A stretch of 64,000 bases of DNA from an uncultured Oscillospiraceae bacterium (GTDB lineage Bacteria; Bacillota; Clostridia; Oscillospirales; Ruminococcaceae), in assembly GCA_934539585.1 (NCBI GenBank), contig CAKTCT010000001.1, forward strand, positions 1-64,000. Direction: 5' to 3'. Positions 44,798 through 52,666 of the stretch are shown here, one piece after another. Made by a program: the position numbers and the translations under genes. A model generated the notes under the pieces. The model was given only the letters and a program-made list of their open reading frames with translations. It searched no databases and had not been told where the DNA came from. Position 1 is the first letter of the stretch; each line of letters begins with the position of its first letter.

Positions 44798-44826
44798 ATT
44801 ATAGCATAGAAATGCCAAAAGTGCAA
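44798..44826 (-). promoter_or_regulatory. Sigma-A promoter of the Gld-type ABC operon
   Basis: TTGCAC (44821-44826), 17-bp spacer and TATAAT (44798-44803) on the minus strand. It begins right after the terminator hairpin of the upstream MFS gene. Confidence 0.82.
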
Positions 44827-44844
44827 CGGGTATTCCGTGAAAAG

Positions 44845-44885
44845 TAGGTGACGGTTCGGTGAAAGGACTTTCACAGAACCGTCAC
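44845..44885 (-). terminator. Hairpin terminator after the MFS gene
   Basis: A long hairpin, GTGACGGTTC (44848-44857) with GAACCGTCAC (44876-44885), extended inside by GTGAAAG/CTTTCAC, then CTACTTTTC on the minus strand. It lies 17 bp after the MFS stop. Confidence 0.8.
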
Positions 44886-44901
44886 AAAGGGATTTCGGGA
44901 G

Positions 44902-46083
44902 TCAGCGCCACCATTTTTTGGCAAAGCCCAGCAGCGCCAGCAGGAAGCCCAGGGTCGTCAGTCCGGTGCAGACGGCGAAAAGGCCGACCACGCCTGCGAA
45001 AGGCAGGATCACGGTGCCCAGAGCAGTCCCGGCGATGTAGCTGACGCCCAGTCCCACCGAGGTGAAGGTCATGACCGCCGTGGCCTTGACGTTTTCGTCC
45101 ACGATGTCGTTGATGTAATTGACGGCGGCGGCCCAAAAAACGGCGAAGGACGACCCCTGAAGGACCTGGATGGCAATGAGCCACCCCACGGTGGGCGCAA
45201 CGATATGCAGCGCCACCCGGAAGATGTAGCAGAAGGAGGCGAAAAGGATCAGATACTTGGCCGGGACCTTTTTGGAAATCCGGTTCATCAGGAGCATGGG
45301 CGGCACTTCACAAAGCGCCGACACCGCAAAGCAGGAGCCCACCACGTCGGAATCCCCGCCCAGCCGGCTGACCATCATGGGCATGTAGGAAGAAAAGCAG
45401 GCCGCGCCGATCATGGCCAAAAAGGTGACGCAGAGGAGGAGCAGGTAGGTCCGGTTTTTCAAAAGGAGGGAGAAGGCCGCTTTTCCGGTGACGGCGTTCT
45501 GCCCGGCGGTTTCCGCGGGGACCGGCTTTTCCTGATGAATCCGGAGGGCGGCGATCATGCTGCACGCCAGCAGTCCCGCCCCCAGCAGGAGCCGGGCGGA
45601 GTGTCCGTACCGGACGGTGACGACTCCCATGACCTGGGCGGCGGCGGCGAAGGAAATGGAGCCGGTCCCCCGGGGAATGCCGTAGTTCAGGGCGAGGTAT
45701 TCCTTTTTGATCCGGAGGATCCAGGAATCCACCAGGCCGGGAACCTGGTAGACCGCAAGGGTCAGGCCGAAAATGATCAGCAGTGTCAGGGGAACGCTCC
45801 CCGCCGCCAGGGGCAGCAGGATCAGCAAGGGGATGGCGCAGGCGGACAGGGTCAGATAGACCTGCTTCTGGGAAAACCGGGTGTCGCACAGCCGCCCGGT
45901 CAGGGGCTGCACCAGAAAGGAAACGGTGGCAATGGCCGTCATAACGGCGGACGCGGCGTTTTCCGAAAAGCCGATATTCTGGAGATAGGGAACGATAAAG
46001 CTGGAAAAGCTGCAATAGCCGGCCCAGAACAGGCCGTCCACCAGCATGGCCTTCAGGGTGATCTTAAAAATCGGATTCTTCAC
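44902..46083 (-). CDS. MFS transporter
   Basis: A 393-residue major facilitator with 12 predicted TM segments. GRLCDTRFSQKQVYL (loop 2-3, about 65-79) is the MFS motif A variant. The fold resembles the LacY/NupG-like or MFS_1-like nucleoside and sugar symporters (FWAAAVNYINDIV, GTALGTVILPFAGV), but the substrate is not clear. Start GTG 46083 is supported by AAGGGGGC; the in-frame ATG at 46212 would add 43 residues without family character and is rejected. Confidence 0.88.
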   Translation of the reverse strand: MKNPIFKITLKAMLVDGLFWAGYCSFSSFIVPYLQNIGFSENAASAVMTAIATVSFLVQPLTGRLCDTRFSQKQVYLTLSACAIPLLILLPLAAGSVPLTLLIIFGLTLAVYQVPGLVDSWILRIKKEYLALNYGIPRGTGSISFAAAAQVMGVVTVRYGHSARLLLGAGLLACSMIAALRIHQEKPVPAETAGQNAVTGKAAFSLLLKNRTYLLLLCVTFLAMIGAACFSSYMPMMVSRLGGDSDVVGSCFAVSALCEVPPMLLMNRISKKVPAKYLILFASFCYIFRVALHIVAPTVGWLIAIQVLQGSSFAVFWAAAVNYINDIVDENVKATAVMTFTSVGLGVSYIAGTALGTVILPFAGVVGLFAVCTGLTTLGFLLALLGFAKKWWR

Positions 46084-46340
46084 AAGGCTGCCCCCTTCGC
46101 ATATACTGCAACCATAAAATCTTAGCACAAAAGGAGGAAAAAAGGAAGCCTTTCCGGGAAATTCGTGAAAAAATCGGCTTCCGGCCGGGGATATTTTTCC
46201 AAAACGGCGCATAGGATGTACCGTTCCATTGAATCCGCCGTCCTTCCCGGAGGCGGCGGAGCCTTACAGAATTTACCAGAAGAAAGGAAATCCCAACCGG
46301 GACAGGGGATTGCAGCGGACCTCCGCTGTGGGAAAGCATC

Positions 46341-47264
46341 ATGGAGTTCAAACCGGAAGGTTTTTTACTGGACACCCCGGAAAACGCCGCAGCCCTTTCC
46401 GGGCCCGCCGCCATCCGCTCTGCCATGGAGCGGGGGACCATCCTGGAGGCCAAAGCCCTGGTCTGCGACGGAAACCACAATCTCCTGGTGGACCTGGGGC
46501 CCATGCGGGGGATCATCCCCCGGGAGGAGTGCGCCGTTGGCATTGCCGAGGGCGCGGTCCGGGACATCGCTATTATCTCCCGGGTCAACAAGCCGGTGTG
46601 CTTCGTCGTCACCGGCCTGGAAACCGACGCTTATGGCAGTCCCGTGGCCCGGCTCTCCCGGCGGATCGCCCAGGAGCAGTGCCGGAGCCGGTACTTAAAC
46701 GCCCTGCGCCCCGGGGACATTCTCCCGGCCCGGGTAACCCATCTGGAGCAGTTCGGCGCCTTTGTGGACATTGGCTGCGGGGTGGTCTCGCTGATCCCCA
46801 TCGACGCCATTTCGGTGTCCCGCATCTCCCATCCCCGGGACCGGTTTTCCGTGGGCCAGGACATTTTCGCCGTGGTGCGCACCGTGGAAAAGGGCCGCAT
46901 CACTTTAAGCCACCGGGAACTTCTGGGCACCTGGGAGGAAAACACCGCAGAATTTATCCCCGGCGAGACCGTAGGCGGCGTGGTGCGCTCCGTGGAGGAC
47001 TACGGCGTTTTCGTGGAGCTGACCCCCAACCTGGCCGGTCTGGCCGAAAAGCGGGACGGCGTCCGGCCGGGACAGCAGGCCAGCGTCTTTATCAAGAGCC
47101 TGCTGCCGGAAAAGATGAAGGTAAAGCTCATCCTCATCGATGCCTTCGACGGGGAAGTCCCGCCCCGGAAGCTCCGGTACTTCCAGACCGCCGGGCATAT
47201 CAGCCGGTGGGTCTATTCCACTCCCCAGAGCCGCAAGGTCATCGAAACAGTGTTTGACCCATAA
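46341..47264 (+). CDS. S1 RNA-binding domain protein (RpsA-like)
   Basis: A 307-residue protein with three S1-like modules: about 33-95 (LEAKALVCDGNHNLLVDLG), 124-190 (ILPARVTHLEQFGAFVDIG, then KGRITLSHRELLG) and 207-265 (VGGVVRSVEDYGVFVELT). It resembles short ribosomal protein S1 homologues of Firmicutes (YpfD/RpsA-like), usually RNA binding without stable ribosome association. The 257-bp upstream region shared with the divergent MFS gene contains hairpins (about 46145-46183 and 46235-46258) in the likely leader but no clear promoter. Confidence 0.85.
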   Translation: MEFKPEGFLLDTPENAAALSGPAAIRSAMERGTILEAKALVCDGNHNLLVDLGPMRGIIPREECAVGIAEGAVRDIAIISRVNKPVCFVVTGLETDAYGSPVARLSRRIAQEQCRSRYLNALRPGDILPARVTHLEQFGAFVDIGCGVVSLIPIDAISVSRISHPRDRFSVGQDIFAVVRTVEKGRITLSHRELLGTWEENTAEFIPGETVGGVVRSVEDYGVFVELTPNLAGLAEKRDGVRPGQQASVFIKSLLPEKMKVKLILIDAFDGEVPPRKLRYFQTAGHISRWVYSTPQSRKVIETVFDP

Positions 47265-47268
47265 AAAT

Positions 47269-47312
47269 TCCCGGCTCCGGAGGCCGTTTGCTTCCGGAGC
47301 CGGGCTTTTTTT
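47269..47312 (+). terminator. Terminator of the S1-domain gene
   Basis: A perfect 12-bp stem (47270-47281 with 47293-47304, CCCGGCTCCGGA), 11-nt loop and seven U (47306-47312). Confidence 0.95.
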
Positions 47313-47323
47313 GCGCAAATCCC

Positions 47324-47352
47324 TTTCCATTTCCGCGGAATTATGCTATACT
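47324..47352 (+). promoter_or_regulatory. Promoter of the ABC-F gene
   Basis: TTTCCA (47324-47329), 17-bp spacer, TATACT (47347-47352). The leader is about 35 nt, too short for the attenuator seen upstream of antibiotic-resistance ABC-F genes. Confidence 0.7.
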
Positions 47353-47393
47353 GATACCGTATGTAATTGAAACAGTTCTTTAGGAGGAACGTC

Positions 47394-49316
47394 ATGCTGG
47401 TATCCTTGCAGGACGTGGGAGTTTCCTTCGGCGCGACGCCGGTGTTGGAAGGCATTACCGCCGAAATCCAGGAAAACTCCCGCATCGGCCTTATCGGCGC
47501 AAACGGCGCGGGAAAATCTACCTTATTAAATACCATCTGCGGCATGCAGGAATATGAATCCGGAGAGATCAACCGGAAATCCGGCCTGAACATCGGCTAT
47601 CTGAAGCAGAACAGCGGCCTTTCCGGCGAAAACACCATCTGGGAGGAAATGCGCCTGGTCTTCGCCCCGGTGCTGAAGGCCCAGGAGGAAATGGAACGGC
47701 TCCACGGCGAAATGGCGGACTGCCCCCCGGACTCCCCGGAGTACAAGGCCCTTTCCCGGGAGTACGACCGGAATCTTGCCTTTTTCGAGGGCAACGACGG
47801 CTATCTCATCGACGTGAAGATCAGGACGATCTTAAACGGCATGGGCTTTGAGGACCGGGACGTCCGGACGGTGATCTCCACCCTCTCCGGCGGGGAAAAG
47901 ACCCGGCTGGCCCTGGCAAAGCTCCTGCTGAGCCAGCCGGAGCTGCTGATCCTGGACGAGCCCACCAACCACCTGGATTTCAAGACCCTTCTTTGGCTGG
48001 AGGACCACCTGGCCACCTATAAGGGAGCCATCGTCGTCGTCTCCCACGACCGGTATTTCCTGGATAAAACCGTCAAGGAAATCTGGGAGGTGGAGTTCAA
48101 TGCGCTGCGGATTTTCCCGGGGAACTATACCAAGTACAAGGCCCTCAAAGCCGAGCTCATGGCCCGCTGGGAAAAGGAATACGAAGCCCAGCAGGAGGAA
48201 ATCGCAGACTTGAACGACTTCATCGCCAAGAACTTGACCCGGGCCTCCACCTCCAAAATGGCCAAGGGCCGCATCCGCCGCCTGGAGCATATGGAGATCA
48301 TCGACCGGCCCCGGGAGTATACCAAGGAAATGTCCCTGCGCTTCGATTTCAGCCGGGACCCGGTGAAGGAGGTCCTGTCTGTCACCGATCTTTCCCTGAC
48401 CGTGGGGGAGGGGACCGAGCGGAAGCACCTGTTCGATCACCTGTCCTTTACCCTGGAGCGGGGGGAGAAGATCGCCGTCATCGGCGAAAACGGCATCGGC
48501 AAGTCCTCCCTGCTCCACGCCCTTCGCGGGGAGCTGACCCCGGACTGCGGAAAAATCCGCTGGGGCCAGGAGGTGAAGCCCGGCTACTTTGACCAGGAAA
48601 ACCGTCAGCTCCACCCGGAAATGACCGTTTTGGAGGAGCTCTGGAGCCGCTGGCCCCGGAAAACGGAAACGGAAATCCGCAGCATGCTGGGCCGGGTCCT
48701 GCTCCAGGGGGAGGACGTCTACAAAAAGGTGGGCGTGTTAAGCGGCGGCGAGCGGGCCAAGCTGGCCTTTGCCGTGTTGATGATGGAGCGGGGGAACTTC
48801 CTCATGCTGGACGAGCCCACCAACCATCTGGACCTCCGCAGCAAGGAAATTCTGGAGGACGCTCTCCGGGAGTATAAGGGCACGCTGCTCTTTGTCTCCC
48901 ACGACCGGTACCTGCTGAAGGCGGTGCCGGACCGGATCATCGAGATTTTCTCCGACCATGTGGAGGTTTTCAAGGGTAATTACGACTATTATCTGGAAAA
49001 GCAGCAGGAAAAGGCCGCAAATACCGCTTCTCAGGCCCAGACCAGGGAAGTCCGTCCGGACAAGCCCGCTCCCAGCGGCTATAAGACCAAGCAGCAGAAG
49101 GCCGAGGAGGCCAAGCGCCGGGCCCGGCTCCGGGAAGTGGAGAACCGGGTGGAGGAGTTGGAAAAAGAGATCGCCGCCGTGGAAGAAAGCCTCCAGCATC
49201 CCGACCAGTTTGCAGGCGGCTACCGGGAAATGGAGGAGGAGTGCGAGCGCCTGGACTCTCTCCGGGAAGAGCTGAACCAGCGGATGGAAGAATGGCTGGA
49301 GCTGGGAGATTCGTAA
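47394..49316 (+). CDS. ABC-F family ATPase
   Basis: A 640-residue soluble protein with two ABC domains and no membrane part. Domain 1: Walker A GANGAGKST (about 34-42), signature LSGGEKTRLALA, Walker B LLILDEPTNHLD. Domain 2: GENGIGKSS (about 365-373), LSGGERAKLAFA, MLDEPTNHLD. The inter-domain linker has the ABC-F pattern (KAELMARWEKEYEAQQEEI, then MAKGRIRRLEHME). A C-terminal coiled coil (about 560-635) resembles Uup/EttA-type translation factors. Likely acts on ribosomes; the short linker argues for a housekeeping rather than resistance type, an inference. Confidence 0.93.
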   Translation: MLVSLQDVGVSFGATPVLEGITAEIQENSRIGLIGANGAGKSTLLNTICGMQEYESGEINRKSGLNIGYLKQNSGLSGENTIWEEMRLVFAPVLKAQEEMERLHGEMADCPPDSPEYKALSREYDRNLAFFEGNDGYLIDVKIRTILNGMGFEDRDVRTVISTLSGGEKTRLALAKLLLSQPELLILDEPTNHLDFKTLLWLEDHLATYKGAIVVVSHDRYFLDKTVKEIWEVEFNALRIFPGNYTKYKALKAELMARWEKEYEAQQEEIADLNDFIAKNLTRASTSKMAKGRIRRLEHMEIIDRPREYTKEMSLRFDFSRDPVKEVLSVTDLSLTVGEGTERKHLFDHLSFTLERGEKIAVIGENGIGKSSLLHALRGELTPDCGKIRWGQEVKPGYFDQENRQLHPEMTVLEELWSRWPRKTETEIRSMLGRVLLQGEDVYKKVGVLSGGERAKLAFAVLMMERGNFLMLDEPTNHLDLRSKEILEDALREYKGTLLFVSHDRYLLKAVPDRIIEIFSDHVEVFKGNYDYYLEKQQEKAANTASQAQTREVRPDKPAPSGYKTKQQKAEEAKRRARLREVENRVEELEKEIAAVEESLQHPDQFAGGYREMEEECERLDSLREELNQRMEEWLELGDS

Positions 49317-49337
49317 AACCTGCCCGACAACCAAAAT

Positions 49338-49423
49338 AAAGTTTTCGGTCCAGCCTTTTTCTAAAAGGCTGGCGGATTCCAAAGGCAGAGCCTTTGGTCG
49401 CCCTCCGCAGAGGGCGAAATCCT
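49338..49423. repeat. Hairpin repeat locus, left arm (copy B, inverted)
   Basis: Three adjoining perfect hairpins: CCAGCCTTTT/AAAAGGCTGG (49350-49372), CCAAAGGC/GCCTTTGG (49379-49397) and TCGCCCTC/GAGGGCGA (49398-49417). The order is the mirror image of the right arm at 49726-49810, so the two arms can pair with each other. Confidence 0.88.
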
Positions 49424-49725
49424 GCTCGTTGCGCCTCGGGCGCAACCCAAAAATAGGGAAAGGCGGCCCGCAGGCCGCCCGCGGATGTCCCCGCGGCCGG
49501 AATTTCTGCGAAATTCCGGCATGACGCACTTCTGATTTATCCAAAGCAAAAACCCGCGCCAGCGAGTCGAAGCGTTACTACGTTTCTTCTCACTGACGCG
49601 GTTATTGTTTGTGGGCGGGTTTTGCAGGACTGTGTCCTGTGGGGAACCCCTTGATAGGGTTCCCCACGGCAAAACGTCCCACCGGGACGTTTTGCCTCCC
49701 TTCCTGATCTTTTGGTATCATTGGA
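49424..49725. repeat. Central array of perfect inverted repeats
   Basis: Non-coding core between the two arms with at least seven separate hairpins: GTTGCGC/GCGCAAC (49428-49446), GGCGGCC/GGCCGCC (49462-49479), an 11-bp GCCGGAATTTC pair (about 49497-49521), a long imperfect hairpin with CCGCG/CGCGG ends (about 49554-49601), CAGGAC/GTCCTG (49625-49639), an 11-bp GTGGGGAACCC pair (about 49639-49667) and a 13-bp GGCAAAACGTCCC pair (49668-49696). No frame is supported. Confidence 0.85.
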
Positions 49726-49912
49726 GATTTCGCCCTCTGCGGAGGGCGAGGAGGGCTCTGCCCTCCACCCCGCCAGCCTTTTGAAAAAGGCTGGACCGAA
49801 AACTTTCTTTTCACACGCTGCGGAAAATTTTCCACGTGCTGCTCAATTCGTCGCCGCGCAGCTTGTCGCGCGGCCATCGAAGCCTATCGCGAGGCAGCCA
49901 GCCGCGGCGGCT
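49726..49912. repeat. Hairpin repeat locus, right arm and tail (copy C, abuts the ypeB stop)
   Basis: CGCCCTC/GAGGGCG (about 49731-49748), GGAGGGC/GCCCTCC (49750-49766) and CCAGCCTTTT/AAAGGCTGG (about 49773-49794), then GAAAACTTTCTTTT and a tail (CGCTGCGG, AATTCGTCGCCGCGCAG, GTCGCGCGGCCATCGAAGCC, CGCGAGG) shared with copy A at 16.6 kb. The tail runs directly into the ypeB stop codon at 49913. Confidence 0.88.
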
Positions 49913-51241
49913 TTAAATTACCAGAGTCCCGTTGTCATCAATCAGAAGAATCAGCAGCTGTTCCTCCCGGCCGGTCTGGCAGTTGACATAAACCAGAATA
50001 TCCCGATCATCGTCCGCTTTACAACGGAATTCGTAACAGTACCGCTCGTTCTGCCCATCCGAGGGAATCACCGCCAGCCGGGTGGACTGGATCGTGAGAA
50101 GGGAACTGACGGATTTCCGGGCTTCTTCGGCGGTGAGCTTCGGCGTGGGGAGCTCCCGCTCCCGGTTGTTGGTCAGGTATCCCCGGGCGTCAAAGCCCAC
50201 AATGCCGCCGTCGTCCATGGTGACGCTGACCTTGATCAGGTCGGTATAGACCACGAAATCCCCCTGAACCGCCGCAAAATTGGCCGTCAGGACGTTGTCA
50301 GCGATTTCATAATAGGTCATGGTCATGCCGGAAATGCCCAGCCAGTTCAGGTAGTTCTCCGCCTTATGGACGGCTTCCTCAGCGGAAAGTTTCCGCTCCG
50401 TGACCAGCCGGGGATCGGTCAGGTAGGTGAGGTACCCGCCCTTTTTGGTGACGGAGATTTCCCGGTCCCCGAAGGCGAAGCAGTAGGAGGGCATCCGGCC
50501 CTCCTCGTCGCCATTGTTCAAGAGTTTACCGGAGTCCACATTGAAGGCATTGGCGGCCTTTTCCCGGGCTTTGGCCCGGCTGACGTCGCCTGCGCCCTTT
50601 AATTTTTGGGGCTCCTGGGTCAGCAAATGGTCTGAGAAGGGTCCGTCATAGATCAACGTAGGGTATGCCGTGAACCCCTCCTCAAACTCCGCCAGGTCCT
50701 CGCCGACCGTGGGCGGGACCGCAGTGAGCCCCACGGCTTGTACGTCGGAAAAATGCAGCTGTCCGCTGCGGATGGAGTCCTGGATGGCCAGCATGTTTTC
50801 TTCCAGGCTGTCGGCGTAGTCCGAGAGCTTTTTCAGGTTCTGGGTCTCCTCGGCGGTGAGCTGCTGGCCGTCGGCGGCCTTTTTGGACAGAGAAACGGCG
50901 TATTCGCCCACCTGGGCCAGGAATTTGTAGGTGTTTTCCAGGTTCAAGGAGCTGGTGGGCAGCTGGGAAAGGGCGGCTTTGGCGGCGGAGGACTCCTTCC
51001 AGAGCTTGGCGGTGAGGGTGTTCAGCTGCTCCGGGGTGCCGGCGTACCGGCCCTTTTCCAGGGCGGAGGCGATGTTTTCCGTATAGGACGCCAGGTCCTC
51101 TGCGGCCCGGAGATAGGTCATTTCCAGGGCGGTCTGATACCGCTGGGCCCGAAGGTAGCCCTTCAGGGCGAATCCGGCGCAGATCAGCAGGGCGGCGGCG
51201 AGAAAGGTTGCGGCCCGTACCTTGCCGCGAGTGTTCCACAT
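49913..51241 (-). CDS. ypeB: Spore germination protein YpeB
   Basis: A 442-residue protein with an N-terminal TM/signal anchor (about 10-28), a helical N-terminal domain (about 35-180) and C-terminal PepSY-type repeats (about 200-440, with AREKAANAFNVD, SAEEAVHKAENYL and TAEEARKSVSSLL). YpeB stabilises the cortex-lytic enzyme SleB in spores and is usually encoded right after sleB. No sleB lies upstream here; instead there is an RNA-like unit ending in a terminator at 51330. RBS AAAGGAGGA is strong. Expression in the forespore is expected from the family; no clear sigma-G promoter could be assigned. Confidence 0.92.
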   Translation of the reverse strand: MWNTRGKVRAATFLAAALLICAGFALKGYLRAQRYQTALEMTYLRAAEDLASYTENIASALEKGRYAGTPEQLNTLTAKLWKESSAAKAALSQLPTSSLNLENTYKFLAQVGEYAVSLSKKAADGQQLTAEETQNLKKLSDYADSLEENMLAIQDSIRSGQLHFSDVQAVGLTAVPPTVGEDLAEFEEGFTAYPTLIYDGPFSDHLLTQEPQKLKGAGDVSRAKAREKAANAFNVDSGKLLNNGDEEGRMPSYCFAFGDREISVTKKGGYLTYLTDPRLVTERKLSAEEAVHKAENYLNWLGISGMTMTYYEIADNVLTANFAAVQGDFVVYTDLIKVSVTMDDGGIVGFDARGYLTNNRERELPTPKLTAEEARKSVSSLLTIQSTRLAVIPSDGQNERYCYEFRCKADDDRDILVYVNCQTGREEQLLILLIDDNGTLVI

Positions 51242-51329
51242 AGCAGTTCCTCCTTTAAAGGTTGGGATGGAACTAGATTTCCCGGGCTGCGGAAAAATAT
51301 ACCGCCGGGCCGCTGTTTACAGCGCAGAA
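51242..51329 (-). other. ypeB leader
   Basis: An 88-bp stretch between the upstream terminator and ypeB. It must contain the ypeB promoter if ypeB is not read from upstream; I see no convincing -10/-35 pair of any class. It includes a CTGTAAACAG inverted repeat (near 51313-51322). Confidence 0.4.
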
Positions 51330-51788
51330 AAGGCCGGGGAGCGAACTCCCCGGCCTTCTGGGATATTCAATTGTCTGACAGTTTCATGCTGCGCAAACGT
51401 TTTGGGCGGACTCACATCCTATCCATATTACGAAAATGTCGTTTCCAGCGGAGATCGGTCCGTCAGGCCAGCGGCCTATGGAAATAGAAAATAATCAACG
51501 GGCTCGTAAGAACGTCGGAAAGGCAACCGCCTTTGTGTCGAATGTCTTGGAAACCAATGGGTCAAGAAGTCGTGCTCGCTGCAAATTCGGAGGTTTCCGG
51601 GATACTTTCCGGGAAGGTCCTTGCAGGTGAGAGTGGATCCTTGCGAAATGATCGCCGTACAATTCACAGATATCGGGTTTCTTACGAATACGCGCCGCTG
51701 ATCCTGACGAACGAACACGGATTACTGTCCATCGGAATCACCCCTTTACGGTTCTCTGGTCGATTTCTTTCGTTTGATTATCTTCTAT
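51330..51788 (-). ncRNA. Orphan structured RNA, about 460 nt, unassigned
   Basis: Minus-strand unit bounded by a perfect promoter (51795-51823) and a strong terminator (stem 51330-51341 with 51346-51357, AAGGCCGGGGAG, then CTTTTCTG-type U-rich tail). Inside there is no credible gene; local hairpins are frequent, such as AAAGGC-GGTT-GCCTTT, AGGCC-GCT-GGCCT, ACGA-CATTT-TCGT and a longer CTGCAA...TTGCAG closing stem. I do not recognise it as tmRNA, RNase P, SRP, 6S, T-box or a known riboswitch. It could be an independent RNA or an attenuated leader for ypeB; as ypeB is expected to be forespore-specific, an independent sigma-A RNA seems more likely. Confidence 0.6.
51682..51732 (-). CDS. Possible 16-residue leader peptide inside the orphan RNA
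   Basis: ATG 51732 follows AAAGGGG with an ideal 8-nt gap and opens a 16-codon frame (MDSNPCSFVRISGAYS). It starts about 55 nt into the predicted transcript. It could be a leader peptide, a small protein or chance. No codon run suggests which amino acid would be sensed. Confidence 0.3.
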   Translation of the reverse strand: MDSNPCSFVRISGAYS

Positions 51789-51794
51789 GGTTAT

Positions 51795-51823
51795 AGTATA
51801 GCAGGAGAATAAGCAAATGTCAA
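51795..51823 (-). promoter_or_regulatory. Consensus promoter of the orphan RNA
   Basis: TTGACA (51818-51823), 17-bp spacer, TATACT (51795-51800) on the minus strand. It is one of the strongest promoters in the window, although no protein gene follows. Confidence 0.88.
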
Positions 51824-51891
51824 TAGTTTTTCTATCGATTTTTCAAAAAAACTATCTTATATATTCAAAATTCAGAATTTACAAAAGGCGC

Positions 51892-51920
51892 TTGACTTTA
51901 AGGGCGGTTCGGGTTAAAAT
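51892..51920 (+). promoter_or_regulatory. Promoter of the DUF1292 gene
   Basis: TTGACT (51892-51897), 17-bp spacer, TAAAAT (51915-51920); leader about 55 nt. Confidence 0.85.
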
Positions 51921-51984
51921 AGAAGAAATGAGATGAAAAACTGCGACCAAACCTTGCTTCGGCAAGGGGATTACGGAGGACATT

Positions 51985-52323
51985 ATGGCGGATAAATTTG
52001 ACGAGGCCAACCTGTACACCCTGGTTGACGAAGAAGGCGTGGAGCAGACCTTTGAGATGCTGGACGCGATGGAAGTGGACGGCAAGCAGTACTTCGCCCT
52101 GGTCCCGGTGTACGACGACCCGGATCAGCAGCTGGAGGACGACGGCGAACTGGTGGTCCTGACCTCGGAGATCGTGGACGGCGAGGAAATGATGGCCTCC
52201 ATCGACGATGACGACGAATACGAGCGGATCGGCAACATGTTCATCGACCGGCTGAACAAGCTCTTTGACGGCGAGTTCGACGAGGATGAAGAACTGGAAG
52301 ACCCCGGCGAGGATGAGGAATAA
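51985..52323 (+). CDS. DUF1292 domain protein (YrzB-like)
   Basis: A 112-residue very acidic cytoplasmic protein. The DUF1292 core is at about 8-65 (LYTLVDEEGVEQTFEMLD, then VDGKQYFALVPVYDD), followed by a Asp/Glu-rich tail. In Firmicutes these proteins are often encoded near ruvX/yrzL and mltG; here it stands alone with its own promoter. Function unknown. RBS is GGAGGA before ATG 51985. No clear terminator separates it from the next promoter. Confidence 0.85.
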   Translation: MADKFDEANLYTLVDEEGVEQTFEMLDAMEVDGKQYFALVPVYDDPDQQLEDDGELVVLTSEIVDGEEMMASIDDDDEYERIGNMFIDRLNKLFDGEFDEDEELEDPGEDEE

Positions 52324-52344
52324 TCCGATTTTTTCAAAAACCCC

Positions 52345-52373
52345 TTGACAAAATTGGATGGTTTCGCTATAAT
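52345..52373 (+). promoter_or_regulatory. Consensus promoter upstream of the 6S-like RNA
   Basis: TTGACA (52345-52350), 17-bp spacer, TATAAT (52368-52373), both perfect. A second TATAAT at 52436-52441 without a good -35 lies just before the RNA. Transcripts could start near 52380 or 52448. Confidence 0.88.
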
Positions 52374-52446
52374 ATGTTACAGAAAAAGCGTCTGCCTTGT
52401 GCGAGCAAGTACAGCTGTTTTAAATCCGAACATGATATAATAAAAG

Positions 52447-52636
52447 GGGACTAAGCTCCGTATGCGGGATGCAGACCTCCCGGCCTTGGCCGGACGAAGG
52501 GAGCGCGAGGTATATGGGCCGTCACCCACCTGCTGAGAAGCGGGTTTATGTCACTGTACGACGGCAAGGTGGAGTTATTTTTCAAACGACCTGCATCGCA
52601 GGAGAAATCCCCGCTCTCATCAGCGGGGATTTTGTA
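52447..52636 (+). ncRNA. ssrS: Probable 6S RNA
   Basis: A roughly 190-nt non-coding unit with two -10 elements upstream and a terminator at its end. The 5' and 3' ends can form the long closing stem typical of 6S RNA: CTCC, TGC and GATGCAG (within about 52452-52473) pair with CTGCATC, GCA and GGAG (about 52591-52604). An inner stem CCACC.TGC/GCA.AGGTGG closes a large loop containing GAGAAGC, also present in E. coli 6S. The assignment rests on size, structure and this motif; the sequence is otherwise diverged. 6S RNA would bind sigma-A RNA polymerase in slow growth. Confidence 0.62.
52605..52636 (+). terminator. Terminator of the 6S-like RNA
   Basis: A perfect 11-bp stem (52605-52615 with 52622-52632, AAATCCCCGCT) with a 6-nt loop and U-rich tail. 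Confidence 0.9.
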
Positions 52637-52666
52637 TTTTCCGGACAACCGGTTTAGGAGGACGAC

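Noticed and set aside
49424..49725. CRISPR-like array
   Set aside because: The inverted repeats differ from each other in sequence and spacing; there are no constant direct repeats, regular spacers or cas genes.
51476..51718. An 80-codon minus-strand frame inside the orphan RNA
   Set aside because: It starts at GTG without a Shine-Dalgarno and has no recognisable composition or domain; the region reads better as structured RNA.
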